Below, piece after piece: positions 51,194-59,548 of a stretch of DNA of 64,000 nucleotides. The position numbers were made by a program, and so were the translations under genes. Position 1 is the stretch's first letter. Every line of letters starts with the position of its first letter. Under the pieces are notes generated by a model. That model ran no database searches, was not told the origin of the DNA, and was given only the letters and a program-made list of their open reading frames with translations. Source of the stretch: JAEEJA01 sp036343175 (GTDB lineage Bacteria > Bacillota > Clostridia > Lachnospirales > Lachnospiraceae); the NCBI GenBank assembly GCA_036343175.1, contig JAZASR010000006.1:1-64000 (forward strand), read 5' to 3'.

Positions 51194-52471
51194 ATGGTAA
51201 CAGCAGTTGTTGGAGCTAACTGGGGAGATGAAGGAAAGGGAAAGATCACAGATATGCTCGGTGAGAAGTCTGATATTGTTGTCAGATTTCAGGGCGGAGC
51301 AAATGCGGGCCATACTATCGTAAATGATTATGGCAAGTTCGCGCTTCATATTCTCCCATCCGGAGTTTTCTACGACCATATTACAAATATAATCGGCAAC
51401 GGCGTTGCCCTTAATATTGAAAAGTTCATTAAGGAGATAGATGATCTTGTAGAGAAGAACGTACCGAAACCGCATATTCTTGTGTCTGACAGGGCACAGA
51501 TCGTCATGCCATATCATATTCTTCTTGATCAATACGAGGAGGAGAGACTGGGCAAGAAGTCATTCGGGTCTACAAAGTCAGGAATTGCCCCATTCTATTC
51601 TGATAAATACGCCAAGACCGGTATTCAGGTCTCAGAGCTTTTTGATGAAGACGTTCTTAAAGAGAAGATCGAAAGAGTATGCGTTAAGAAGAACGTTCTA
51701 TTTAAATATCTTTATCATAAACCGGAGCTCGATAAGGACGAGCTGCTTGCAACACTTCATAAGTATCGTGACATGATAGCTCCATATGTCGCTGATACTT
51801 CGGCATTCATATATGATGCACTTAAAGAGGGAAAGAATGTACTTCTCGAGGGACAGCTTGGTTCATTAAAGGATCCTGACCATGGCATTTACCCTATGGT
51901 TACTTCTTCATCTACACTGGCAGGTTATGGCGCCATAGGTGCAGGTCTTCCTCCATATGAGATAAAGAGGATAGTAACAGTAGTCAAGGCTTATTCAAGC
52001 GCAGTAGGTGCGGGAGAGTTCGTTAGCGAGATCCTTGATGAGAACGAGGCTAAGGAACTTCGTGACCGTGGAGGTGACGGCGGAGAATATGGTGCTACTA
52101 CAGGCCGCCCAAGAAGAATGGGCTGGTTCGATGCAGTAGCTACACGTTATGGCTGCCGTATCCAGGGTGCTACAGAGGTGGCATTCACTGTACTTGACGT
52201 ATTGGGATATCTCGATGAGATCCCTGTATGTACAGGCTATGAGCTTGATGGCAAAGTTATAAAGGATTTTCCTGTAACATCAAAGCTTAAGGACTGCAAA
52301 CCTGTATATACTGTTCTCCCGGGTTGGAAATGCGATATCAGGGGCATAAAGAAGTATGAGGATCTTCCTGAGAACTGCAGAAAATATGTTGAATTTGTTG
52401 AAAAGGAGATCGGAGTACCTATAACGATGGTATCAAATGGTCCTAAGAGACATGATATCATCTACAGATAA
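51194..52471 (+). CDS. purA: Adenylosuccinate synthetase
   Basis: A 425-residue GTP-dependent ligase joining IMP and aspartate to adenylosuccinate. Seen: the P-loop-like GANWGDEGKGKITD (about 7-20), FQGGANAGHTIV (about 33-44), GSTKSGIAPFYSDKY near 127-141, GQLGSLKDPDHGIYPMVTSSST near 222, and GGDGGEYGATTGRPRRMGWFD near 294-314. The length is normal. The ribosome site AGGAGG is strong. It lies 87 bases after purB, so the two adenylate-branch genes are neighbours and may be co-expressed. Confidence 0.97.
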   Translation: MVTAVVGANWGDEGKGKITDMLGEKSDIVVRFQGGANAGHTIVNDYGKFALHILPSGVFYDHITNIIGNGVALNIEKFIKEIDDLVEKNVPKPHILVSDRAQIVMPYHILLDQYEEERLGKKSFGSTKSGIAPFYSDKYAKTGIQVSELFDEDVLKEKIERVCVKKNVLFKYLYHKPELDKDELLATLHKYRDMIAPYVADTSAFIYDALKEGKNVLLEGQLGSLKDPDHGIYPMVTSSSTLAGYGAIGAGLPPYEIKRIVTVVKAYSSAVGAGEFVSEILDENEAKELRDRGGDGGEYGATTGRPRRMGWFDAVATRYGCRIQGATEVAFTVLDVLGYLDEIPVCTGYELDGKVIKDFPVTSKLKDCKPVYTVLPGWKCDIRGIKKYEDLPENCRKYVEFVEKEIGVPITMVSNGPKRHDIIYR

Positions 52472-52515
52472 CATAAGCTTTTATAATTGACCATGGATTA
52501 AAGAGGCCTGTGCAT

Positions 52516-55179
52516 ATGAATTTCAGTAAAAGAAACATAAGAAGCCAGCTTGATCTGCTTTCTTTAGAAAAGAGAAAGAAGCTCAACAGCATCTACGTTA
52601 TCCTTCTGATAGTATGTTTTTTTGCATTTATCAGCTTTACTGCATTTTCTATGACACAGGCTTTTTTTAAGCTCAGGACATTCCTTACTTCTCTGCCTGA
52701 TTCAAAAAGTATTCTTTTTCTTGATGATGGAAAACCCGGAACTATATATGATACTTCCGGCAGGAGTATCGGGAGTCTGACACGCAGCTATAATGACTCG
52801 ACATTTTCAGGCACTGAAGAAATACCGGATAAGATAAAGAAGGCATTTGCGGCATGCTATGACCCGGACTTTTATAAAAGTTCCGATCTCAGTATAAGCA
52901 TGACCTTCGATACCATTTATAATACCATAGTAAATAACAGCTCTTCTATCCGCGATTTCGCCGATCCTGAAGATACACCTGATGAGACGGCAGGTACAGA
53001 TAAGAAGAGCAATGTCATGGATCTTATGAAGCTTCTTGGAGATGTCAAGCTTTCCATACCTGAGCAGCTGGTCGCTAATCAGCTGTATTTCAGGAGCGGA
53101 CAGGATAATCTTAAGCTCAATAATTTCATGAAAGAGCAGTTTGTCTCTTTGAGGGTCCAGCAGATATTTAAAAAAGATGAGATAATCGGGTACTTTTTAA
53201 ATACGCTTTGTTTTGGTAATGATATTACGGGTATTACGGATGCGGCTGAATATTATTTCTCAAAAGACGTATCCGAACTGACTGTATCGGAAGCCTCAGT
53301 ACTTGCTGCAATTTCTGTTGATTCAGAAATATATGATCCGTTTCTGCACCCTGATAAGAATAAACTTCTGGAACGCAGGATCCTAAAATTCATGCACGAT
53401 AATGGAATGCTGGATGAAACAGGATACGAAGATGAACTTGGAAGTGATCCTTACGGAGGCATGACAAAAAAGAATCCAGGTTCATCGGGCGATGGTCAAA
53501 AAGAGGATTCTTATACAAGGACTCTTGTCATTAGTCTTAAGAATGATCTTATGGACAGGCTTGGATACTCTGAGACACAGGCGCTGAATGCTATTTACCA
53601 TGGCGGATTGAATATATATTCCTGCGAAGATTCTTATATTCAGAAGCATATTGAAGAGCTTATAAATGATGATAAATATTATAAAGGCACTGAAGGAAGC
53701 TTTCTGGATTACAGCCTTACCATAACCGATAAGACTGGTACCAGAGATGTTTTTACAGAAGATGATCTTAAGGATTATTTTGAGCAGAAGACAGGAAAGA
53801 AACAGAATCTGTATTTTGATTCGGAAAAAGACGCATTTGACCATATCAGTGAATATGAGAAGTATCTTAAGAGATCCGGAAGGCTGATCCTTGATCGTTC
53901 TGTCTCTCTGACAAAAGAGCCACAATGCTCTGCTGTGCTCATGGATCACAATACAGGAGAGGTTGCTGCCCTGATAGGCGGCAGGGATCAAAGCGAAAAT
54001 ACCGGTATCAACCATGCTAACGATGTTTTACGCAGCCCCGGTACTGCTCTTACCCCGTTTGCTGTATATGTTCCTGCTCTTGACGCAAGCGGATTAACTC
54101 TTTCTGATGTTGAGGATGATGTAAAGACATATTTTCCCGAGGACGCCTATGAAGTAAAGAATATCAATGGCGCGCATTACGGGCTCATAACCATGAGGAA
54201 TGCCATGCTTCGCAGTGATAATGTAGCTGCAGTAAAATTCTTTTCAGATATTCAATATCAGACAGGCATTGATTACCTTAAAAAGTTTGGCTTTAAAAAT
54301 ATTACAGCACTGCTTATCGATGATACAGGGAAAAGAATGACTGATCTTCGAAGCCGGACCGCTATCGGAGATCTTTGGAATGGTACGAGCAATCTTGAAC
54401 TAACGGCAGCTTATGCGGCTCTTGCCTCAAAGGGCAGATATCACCAGCCTCTTTTTTACAGGCGGGCCGCTTTCAGCAATGGAGAGGAAGTTATTAAAAA
54501 TACGAAATATGAGACAAGGATAATAAATATAGAAACGGCGTGGCTTATAGATGATGTTCTCAATCAGAAGTTAAATAATATTTATAAAGAAAAAGGCATT
54601 GGCAGTTATGACCATTTTGAGTGCGGCCAGGATTCTGCCGATTACAGATCGAAAAATAAATATTTTAATGGATTTAATAAAAAATATTCACTGGGACTCT
54701 GGGCTGGCAATGACGATGAGAGCAGGTTAAAAAATGGGCCTGATCTGACTATGCTCTGGCATGACATTATGGCAGCACTCCCGAAATATGATGATTCATA
54801 CAATACTTTAGTCATGAAGTGTTCTGAGGAGGATCGCGATCACTCATTGTTTAAAAAGCCGGATACGATCATATCGGCGCGTGTATGTACAAAGTCAGGT
54901 AAACTTGGAATAAGCGGTATTTGCGATGATTCAAAGGTCAATTCCACGATAGTTGATGAATATTTTGTAAAAGGTACTGAACCTGACCGTTACTGTGACC
55001 GTCATGTGGTGTATAATATCAATAAAAAAACAGGATTCTTAAGCAATCCTGAGAATATAGATACGGAGAAGAAGATATTCCTCATTAAGGATGATGATGA
55101 AATGGATTCTGATACTCCTTATATTCTCCCTGAAAAAATAAAGGAACAGATAAGGCTTAGCGCAAAGAGAAGAAGGTGA
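52516..55179 (+). CDS. Class A penicillin-binding-protein homologue lacking catalytic residues (pseudo-PBP)
   Basis: An 887-residue membrane protein with one N-terminal anchor helix (about 29-52), a glycosyltransferase-51-like domain (about 95-290) and a transpeptidase-like domain (about 455-760). Homology is clear in FKKDEIIGYFLNTLCFGND, AAEYYFSKDVSELTVSEASVLAAI and AVLMDHNTGEVAALIGGRD. The expected E-D-x-x-F-Y of GT51 reads C-Y115-D-P-D-F-Y, losing the catalytic Glu. GGSTITQQL is reduced to KLSIPEQL. The transpeptidase SxxK reads GT510-AL-T513-P. KTG is replaced by Q705-D706-S707. Only SDN (567-569) survives. Both activities are probably lost, suggesting a scaffold or regulator of wall synthesis. 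The ATG at 52516 has AAGAGG nine bases upstream. The DUF3881-type gene follows after four bases. Confidence 0.85.
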   Translation: MNFSKRNIRSQLDLLSLEKRKKLNSIYVILLIVCFFAFISFTAFSMTQAFFKLRTFLTSLPDSKSILFLDDGKPGTIYDTSGRSIGSLTRSYNDSTFSGTEEIPDKIKKAFAACYDPDFYKSSDLSISMTFDTIYNTIVNNSSSIRDFADPEDTPDETAGTDKKSNVMDLMKLLGDVKLSIPEQLVANQLYFRSGQDNLKLNNFMKEQFVSLRVQQIFKKDEIIGYFLNTLCFGNDITGITDAAEYYFSKDVSELTVSEASVLAAISVDSEIYDPFLHPDKNKLLERRILKFMHDNGMLDETGYEDELGSDPYGGMTKKNPGSSGDGQKEDSYTRTLVISLKNDLMDRLGYSETQALNAIYHGGLNIYSCEDSYIQKHIEELINDDKYYKGTEGSFLDYSLTITDKTGTRDVFTEDDLKDYFEQKTGKKQNLYFDSEKDAFDHISEYEKYLKRSGRLILDRSVSLTKEPQCSAVLMDHNTGEVAALIGGRDQSENTGINHANDVLRSPGTALTPFAVYVPALDASGLTLSDVEDDVKTYFPEDAYEVKNINGAHYGLITMRNAMLRSDNVAAVKFFSDIQYQTGIDYLKKFGFKNITALLIDDTGKRMTDLRSRTAIGDLWNGTSNLELTAAYAALASKGRYHQPLFYRRAAFSNGEEVIKNTKYETRIINIETAWLIDDVLNQKLNNIYKEKGIGSYDHFECGQDSADYRSKNKYFNGFNKKYSLGLWAGNDDESRLKNGPDLTMLWHDIMAALPKYDDSYNTLVMKCSEEDRDHSLFKKPDTIISARVCTKSGKLGISGICDDSKVNSTIVDEYFVKGTEPDRYCDRHVVYNINKKTGFLSNPENIDTEKKIFLIKDDDEMDSDTPYILPEKIKEQIRLSAKRRR

Positions 55180-55183
55180 TATC

Positions 55184-56068
55184 ATGCACAGGTTCTTAAG
55201 ATCTGTTGGATTTACAAATGTTATAAGCAGGAAGGATGAAGACCGACTTATAGGACTTGTAATGGATGGTGCCGACTCGGTCCAGAAGACAAATGCGGGT
55301 CTTGATCAGACATATACAGAGATGTCGAGAGAATTCGGACGCGGCATGGGCATTACTGTCTGTGGTGAATATGATGAAAAGGGCTTCTTTCACCTGGACC
55401 ACTATTTTCCTTATTTCCGGACAGACCTTGTAAGCGTTGATGATGATGTTACTGTAAATAAGAGAGTCGATACATTTGCATTTACAGGTATGTGCGAAGA
55501 TGCAAAGATAGGCGTATCATTGATATTTTATCTGCAGAATGCATATGACTATATTTCATTGAAATTCAGGGAAAATGAGCCTTACAAGGCACGTACAGGG
55601 CTCTCGGGACTCTCTGTCGACGGTGTTATCATCCTGGGTGTCATGGAAAAGGAAGAATACAGCGAAAAGAGGAACCATTACCATAACAGGAGGACAGAGC
55701 TCCTTTCCCAGGCTATGAATGGCGACGAAGAAGCTATAGATGATCTTGCCGTAGAGGATCTTGACCTCAATGAAAGAGTGCAGAGGAGAATAGATCATGA
55801 GGACCTGTATAGTATAGTGGAGTCGACATTTATTCCTTATGGAAGTGAGTCCGATAATTATTTTATCATAGGGACTATTGTGAACTGGAATATTACAACC
55901 AATTCCATCACATATGAGGAGATCTACCATCTCCTGATAAATTGCAATGACGTAATATTCTCAATCTGTATCAATAAAAAGGATCTTAAAGGCTATCCTG
56001 CAATAGGTACGCGTTTTAAGGGAGTTATATGGCTGCAGGGAAATGTGGATTATCTGCAGCTGAAGTAG
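55184..56068 (+). CDS. DUF3881-type protein of unknown function
   Basis: A 294-residue soluble protein opening MHRFLRSVGFTNV, which I associate with the DUF3881 family found in Lachnospiraceae; the assignment is from memory. No signal peptide or membrane segment. It contains alternating beta stretches (GITVCGEYDEKGFFHLDHYFPYF) and an acidic middle (NGDEEAIDDLAVEDLDL), and ends with VDYLQLK. No catalytic motif is recognisable. It begins four bases after the pseudo-PBP stop, so the two are one transcription unit, hinting at a cytoplasmic partner role (inference). Confidence 0.7.
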   Translation: MHRFLRSVGFTNVISRKDEDRLIGLVMDGADSVQKTNAGLDQTYTEMSREFGRGMGITVCGEYDEKGFFHLDHYFPYFRTDLVSVDDDVTVNKRVDTFAFTGMCEDAKIGVSLIFYLQNAYDYISLKFRENEPYKARTGLSGLSVDGVIILGVMEKEEYSEKRNHYHNRRTELLSQAMNGDEEAIDDLAVEDLDLNERVQRRIDHEDLYSIVESTFIPYGSESDNYFIIGTIVNWNITTNSITYEEIYHLLINCNDVIFSICINKKDLKGYPAIGTRFKGVIWLQGNVDYLQLK

Positions 56069-56121
56069 CTTTTAGTCAGCAATCGGGTATAAAGTAAGCT
56101 TCATTGCTTCATAAACTTATG

Positions 56122-56146
56122 TCCGGATAAAGAATGTTTATCCGGG
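56122..56146 (+). other. Strong small hairpin upstream of the FtsA-like gene
   Basis: CCGGATAAA (56123-56131) and TTTATCCGG (56137-56145) with a five-base loop, extended by a T-G pair. No T-run follows, so it is not a classic terminator; it could mark an mRNA end or processing site between the two genes. Confidence 0.5.
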
Positions 56147-56201
56147 ATGAAACAGGGCATATCTTATAATGCCTTATTAATATTATTTATCAGGTGGCAG
56201 C

Positions 56202-58139
56202 ATGAGTGAAAATGTAAATGAAAAAAAGACGGCATCAAAGCAGGATGCGGAAAATGATGTATCGGTTTCCATATCTGCCTCAGCAAGTGATAAGGCTGCA
56301 GCAAAAAATACCGGAAATAAAAGCCGCAGGAGGAACCGTAAGGCGGGACAGAAGAAGCGCACCATATCAGAGGAAACAAAAGAGAGACGTGATATTAAAA
56401 AGCTTGCTTCGGATAATGAGGATAAGCTTATATACGGTCTTGATATAGGTACCAGAAGCATAGTAGGCACCGTGGGCTTTAAGGATGAAGAAGGCAGGTT
56501 CACAGTCATTGCTCTGGAGAGCCGGCCTCATACCACAAGGGCAATGCTGGATGGTCAGATTCACGACATTGATCAGGTGGCAGCCGGCATCAGGGAAGTT
56601 ACAGATAAACTGAATGTCCTGACCGGCCTCACCCTGACAAATGTCTGCATAGCAGCAGCCGGCCGTGTACTGAGGACCATACATTCAGAATCTGTTATAG
56701 AGTTCGATATTGAGAAAAGGATCTCAGGCGACGAGGTCTATTCTCTTGAGATGCAGGGCATAAAGAATGCCTATGATAAGCTCAATGAAGAAGTCCCGGA
56801 CAATGATTTTTACTGCGTCGGCTATTCTGTTATAAATTATTATCAGAATAATTATGTGCTTTCAAGCCTTACAGGTCACAATGCCAAGTCCATTAAAGCG
56901 GACATGATAGTGACCTTTCTTCCCGAGGAAGTAGTGGATGGTCTTTATGCGTCAGTGAGAAAGGCCGGTCTCAAGGTAAAGAATCTGACTCTGGAGCCGA
57001 TAGCTGCTATCAATGCAGCAATACCTCAGAACTACAGGCTCTTAAATCTCGGCCTTGTCGACGTAGGCGCCGGGACATCCGATATTTCCATAACGCGTGA
57101 CGGAAGTGTCGTAGCATATGGTATGATACCTATGGCAGGAGACGAGATAACAGAAGCCTTATCCAGAGAGTATCTTCTTTCATTCGATGAAGCTGAAAGG
57201 GTCAAGTGTGCCCCATTTAAGGATGGAAAAGAAGAATATCATGATATCATGGATCTTCCTCATACTCTTACCCTGGAAGAATTCAATGAGACCATTAAAG
57301 ACGTGATAAAAGAAGAGACAGGAAAGATCGCTGATAAGATAAAGGAACTCAATGGTGACAGGCCTGTAAGTGCAGTATTCATAGTCGGGGGCGGCGGTAA
57401 GGTACCTGGATTTTCAGAAGCCCTCGCAGCTGAACTTGGCATAAAGCAGGAAAGAGTAGCTGTAAGAGGAGAGGGAGTCCTAAAAGATATTAAGTTCGTT
57501 CAGAGAAGCGTGCATGGCGATTCACTTCTTGTTACCCCAGTCGGCATCTGTCTTAACTTCTACGAGCAGCGCAATAATTTCATATTCGTAACTGTAAACG
57601 GGGAGACGGTGAAGCTCTATGACAATGGAAAGCTCACGGTCATGGATGCGGCTATGAAGACCGGCTTCCCTGACTCTGATCTATTCCCTAAAAGAGGAGA
57701 CAGTATTCAGTTTTCAGTCAATGGCGAGAGTCGCCTCGTACGCGGCGAGCCTGGCGAAGCGGCGGTAATACTGGTAAATGGTCAGGTCTCATCATTAAGT
57801 ACTCATTTAAGACAGGACGACGTTATCGAAATTAAAGCAAGTACAGCAGGTCCCTGTGCCTCAGTTGCTGTTAAAGACCTGCCCGAGTACCATAAGACCA
57901 TAAAGATAAAGTTCAATGATAAGGAAATAGACTGTCCTGTCATGGCAAGGGTCAATGGTGAGCTGGTTCTTGATTCCTTTGCAATAAATGAGGGTGACAG
58001 GGTAGAAATGCAGAAGTATTACCTGGTATCGGATATTCTGAAGCTCATGGATATAGAGCCTCAGGGCAGTATAATGGTCAATCATGAGGAGGCCTTCCCC
58101 GATACAAAAGTATATGAAAATTTTACCGTACAACTGTAA
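56202..58139 (+). CDS. FtsA-like actin-fold ATPase with extra C-terminal region
   Basis: A 645-residue protein of the FtsA/Hsp70 actin-fold superfamily. The first 70 residues are low-complexity: a polar stretch, then SRRRNRKAGQKKR. The ATPase core follows: phosphate-1 motif YGLDIGTRSIVGTVG (about 78-92), an SHS2-like inserted domain, phosphate-2 LVDVGAGTSDISI (about 285), and the adenosine motif VGGGGKVPG (about 395). After the core (about 430) come roughly 210 residues with repeated beta segments (FVTVNGETVKLYD, AAVILVNGQVSSL), perhaps beta-grasp-like. The amphipathic membrane-targeting tail of genuine FtsA is absent. It may be a divergent division or envelope factor. It lies downstream of the pseudo-PBP pair. 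Confidence 0.8.
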   Translation: MSENVNEKKTASKQDAENDVSVSISASASDKAAAKNTGNKSRRRNRKAGQKKRTISEETKERRDIKKLASDNEDKLIYGLDIGTRSIVGTVGFKDEEGRFTVIALESRPHTTRAMLDGQIHDIDQVAAGIREVTDKLNVLTGLTLTNVCIAAAGRVLRTIHSESVIEFDIEKRISGDEVYSLEMQGIKNAYDKLNEEVPDNDFYCVGYSVINYYQNNYVLSSLTGHNAKSIKADMIVTFLPEEVVDGLYASVRKAGLKVKNLTLEPIAAINAAIPQNYRLLNLGLVDVGAGTSDISITRDGSVVAYGMIPMAGDEITEALSREYLLSFDEAERVKCAPFKDGKEEYHDIMDLPHTLTLEEFNETIKDVIKEETGKIADKIKELNGDRPVSAVFIVGGGGKVPGFSEALAAELGIKQERVAVRGEGVLKDIKFVQRSVHGDSLLVTPVGICLNFYEQRNNFIFVTVNGETVKLYDNGKLTVMDAAMKTGFPDSDLFPKRGDSIQFSVNGESRLVRGEPGEAAVILVNGQVSSLSTHLRQDDVIEIKASTAGPCASVAVKDLPEYHKTIKIKFNDKEIDCPVMARVNGELVLDSFAINEGDRVEMQKYYLVSDILKLMDIEPQGSIMVNHEEAFPDTKVYENFTVQL

Positions 58140-58175
58140 GGCTTAAGAATATGACTTAAAGTAAGGAGAAAGACG

Positions 58176-58976
58176 ATGAAGATCATGAGTATAGCGAGCG
58201 GGAGCTCAGGAAACTGTACTTATATTGGAAGCGGGGATACGCATATTATTGTGGATGCGGGCGTATCCCGCAAGAAAATAGTAGAGGGACTTAAAAGTAC
58301 CGGTGTGAGCCCGGATATGCTTTCCGCGATTTTTGTAACTCATGAGCATGTCGATCATATCGGCGGTGTAAGAGTTATGGAAAAAAATTTCGCCATACCC
58401 CTTTATGGAACTGATAAGACTCTTAAAGCGGTGGAGAAGAAATGTCCAGGCAATGAGATAAGGCACGAGCTCGTGAATCCCGTAAAGCCTGATGATACAG
58501 TTAAGATCGGCGGGATAAGCATAACTGCATACTCCATGTCTCATGATGCAGAAGACCCTGTCTGCTATGTCTTTGAAGCAGAAGGTAAAAAAATGGGACT
58601 TGCAACTGACCTTGGCTGTTACAGTGATTATACATTGGATCATTTGAGAGGATGTGACTGTCTTTTCCTCGAGTCCAATCACGATACGGCTATGCTGGAA
58701 ACAGGACCATATCCATATGAACTTAAAAACAGGATCGCCTCTGAAAAGGGACATCTGTCGAATGATACGGCAGGTGAGCTTCTTTCAAAGCTTATCTCGG
58801 ACAGGCTTAAGGCCGTTGAACTCATTCATCTCTCAAAGGAAAACAATACACCGGATGTTGCTCTCCAGTCTGTCAAATACGCTCTCTGGGACAGGCTGGG
58901 CCTCAATGAGACCGGATTTGGCTTTTCACTTGAAGCGGCTAAGAGAGATATGCCTTCACCGGCTATTATTATTTGA
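58176..58976 (+). CDS. walJ: WalJ/YycJ-type metallo-beta-lactamase-fold hydrolase
   Basis: A 266-residue MBL-fold protein like WalJ (YycJ/VicX), a nuclease-like factor tied to cell-wall and division control in Firmicutes. Seen: the N-terminal IASGSSGNCTYIG (about 5-17), the metal motif THEHVDHIGG (about 54-63; HxHxDH), SMSHDAEDPVCYVFE (third His), ATDLGCYSDY (Asp), LESNHD, and KGHLSNDTAGELL (last His region). All metal ligands are present. The usual walRK-hI operon partners are not here. The ribosome site is AAGGAG. It is 36 bases from the FtsA-like gene, likely co-transcribed. Confidence 0.85.
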   Translation: MKIMSIASGSSGNCTYIGSGDTHIIVDAGVSRKKIVEGLKSTGVSPDMLSAIFVTHEHVDHIGGVRVMEKNFAIPLYGTDKTLKAVEKKCPGNEIRHELVNPVKPDDTVKIGGISITAYSMSHDAEDPVCYVFEAEGKKMGLATDLGCYSDYTLDHLRGCDCLFLESNHDTAMLETGPYPYELKNRIASEKGHLSNDTAGELLSKLISDRLKAVELIHLSKENNTPDVALQSVKYALWDRLGLNETGFGFSLEAAKRDMPSPAIII

Positions 58977-59210
58977 AATAAGGCTCCATTTTTGGCTTCC
59001 AGAATGCCTTTACAAGCAGGTTTCTAAAATATATAATGACGCAATGAAAGTTTTATCAGCGGGATGAACAAAAAGAACTTCTTATAAATGTGAAGCGTAA
59101 AGCCCACTTACCGTAAGGCATGCGGCAGTTTACAGAACATATAAAGCATTTGAAGGATCCTGTTGAAATATCAGTACATGTGCCCGGGAGATCCGGCAGA
59201 AAGGACTATC

Positions 59211-59483
59211 ATGAAAAGAACAGTAATAACAGTAGTTGGCAGGGACAGTGTAGGCATCATTGCTAAGGTCTGCACATATCTTGCGAATAATAAGATAAAC
59301 ATCCTGAATATTTCGCAGACCATAGTTGACGGCTTTTTTAATATGATGATGATCGTAGATATGACTGAATCACTCAAGCAGTTTACAGATGTATCTGACG
59401 AGCTCGAGCAGATCGGTGAGGAGCTTAATTGCATCATTAAGACTCAGCGTGAGGATATTTTTGATTCCATGCACAGGATCTGA
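59211..59483 (+). CDS. ACT-domain protein (UPF0237)
   Basis: A 90-residue stand-alone ACT protein, mainly made of one ACT domain: TVITVVGRDSVGIIAKVCTYLANNKINILNISQTI, then FFNMMMIVDM. ACT domains bind small ligands such as amino acids. The ATG at 59211 has AAAGGA seven bases upstream and begins MKRTVITVVG, the family's usual start; the reading frame extends further upstream, but the added residues are not family-like. It is followed at 65 bases by the UPF0210 gene, its common genomic partner, so the pair probably works together, perhaps with the ACT domain as ligand sensor (inference). Confidence 0.9.
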   Translation: MKRTVITVVGRDSVGIIAKVCTYLANNKINILNISQTIVDGFFNMMMIVDMTESLKQFTDVSDELEQIGEELNCIIKTQREDIFDSMHRI

Positions 59484-59548
59484 TCCGATAATATCTGATC
59501 CAGTAATATATGTACCAGTAATTCAATCGAAAATATACGGAGGACGAT

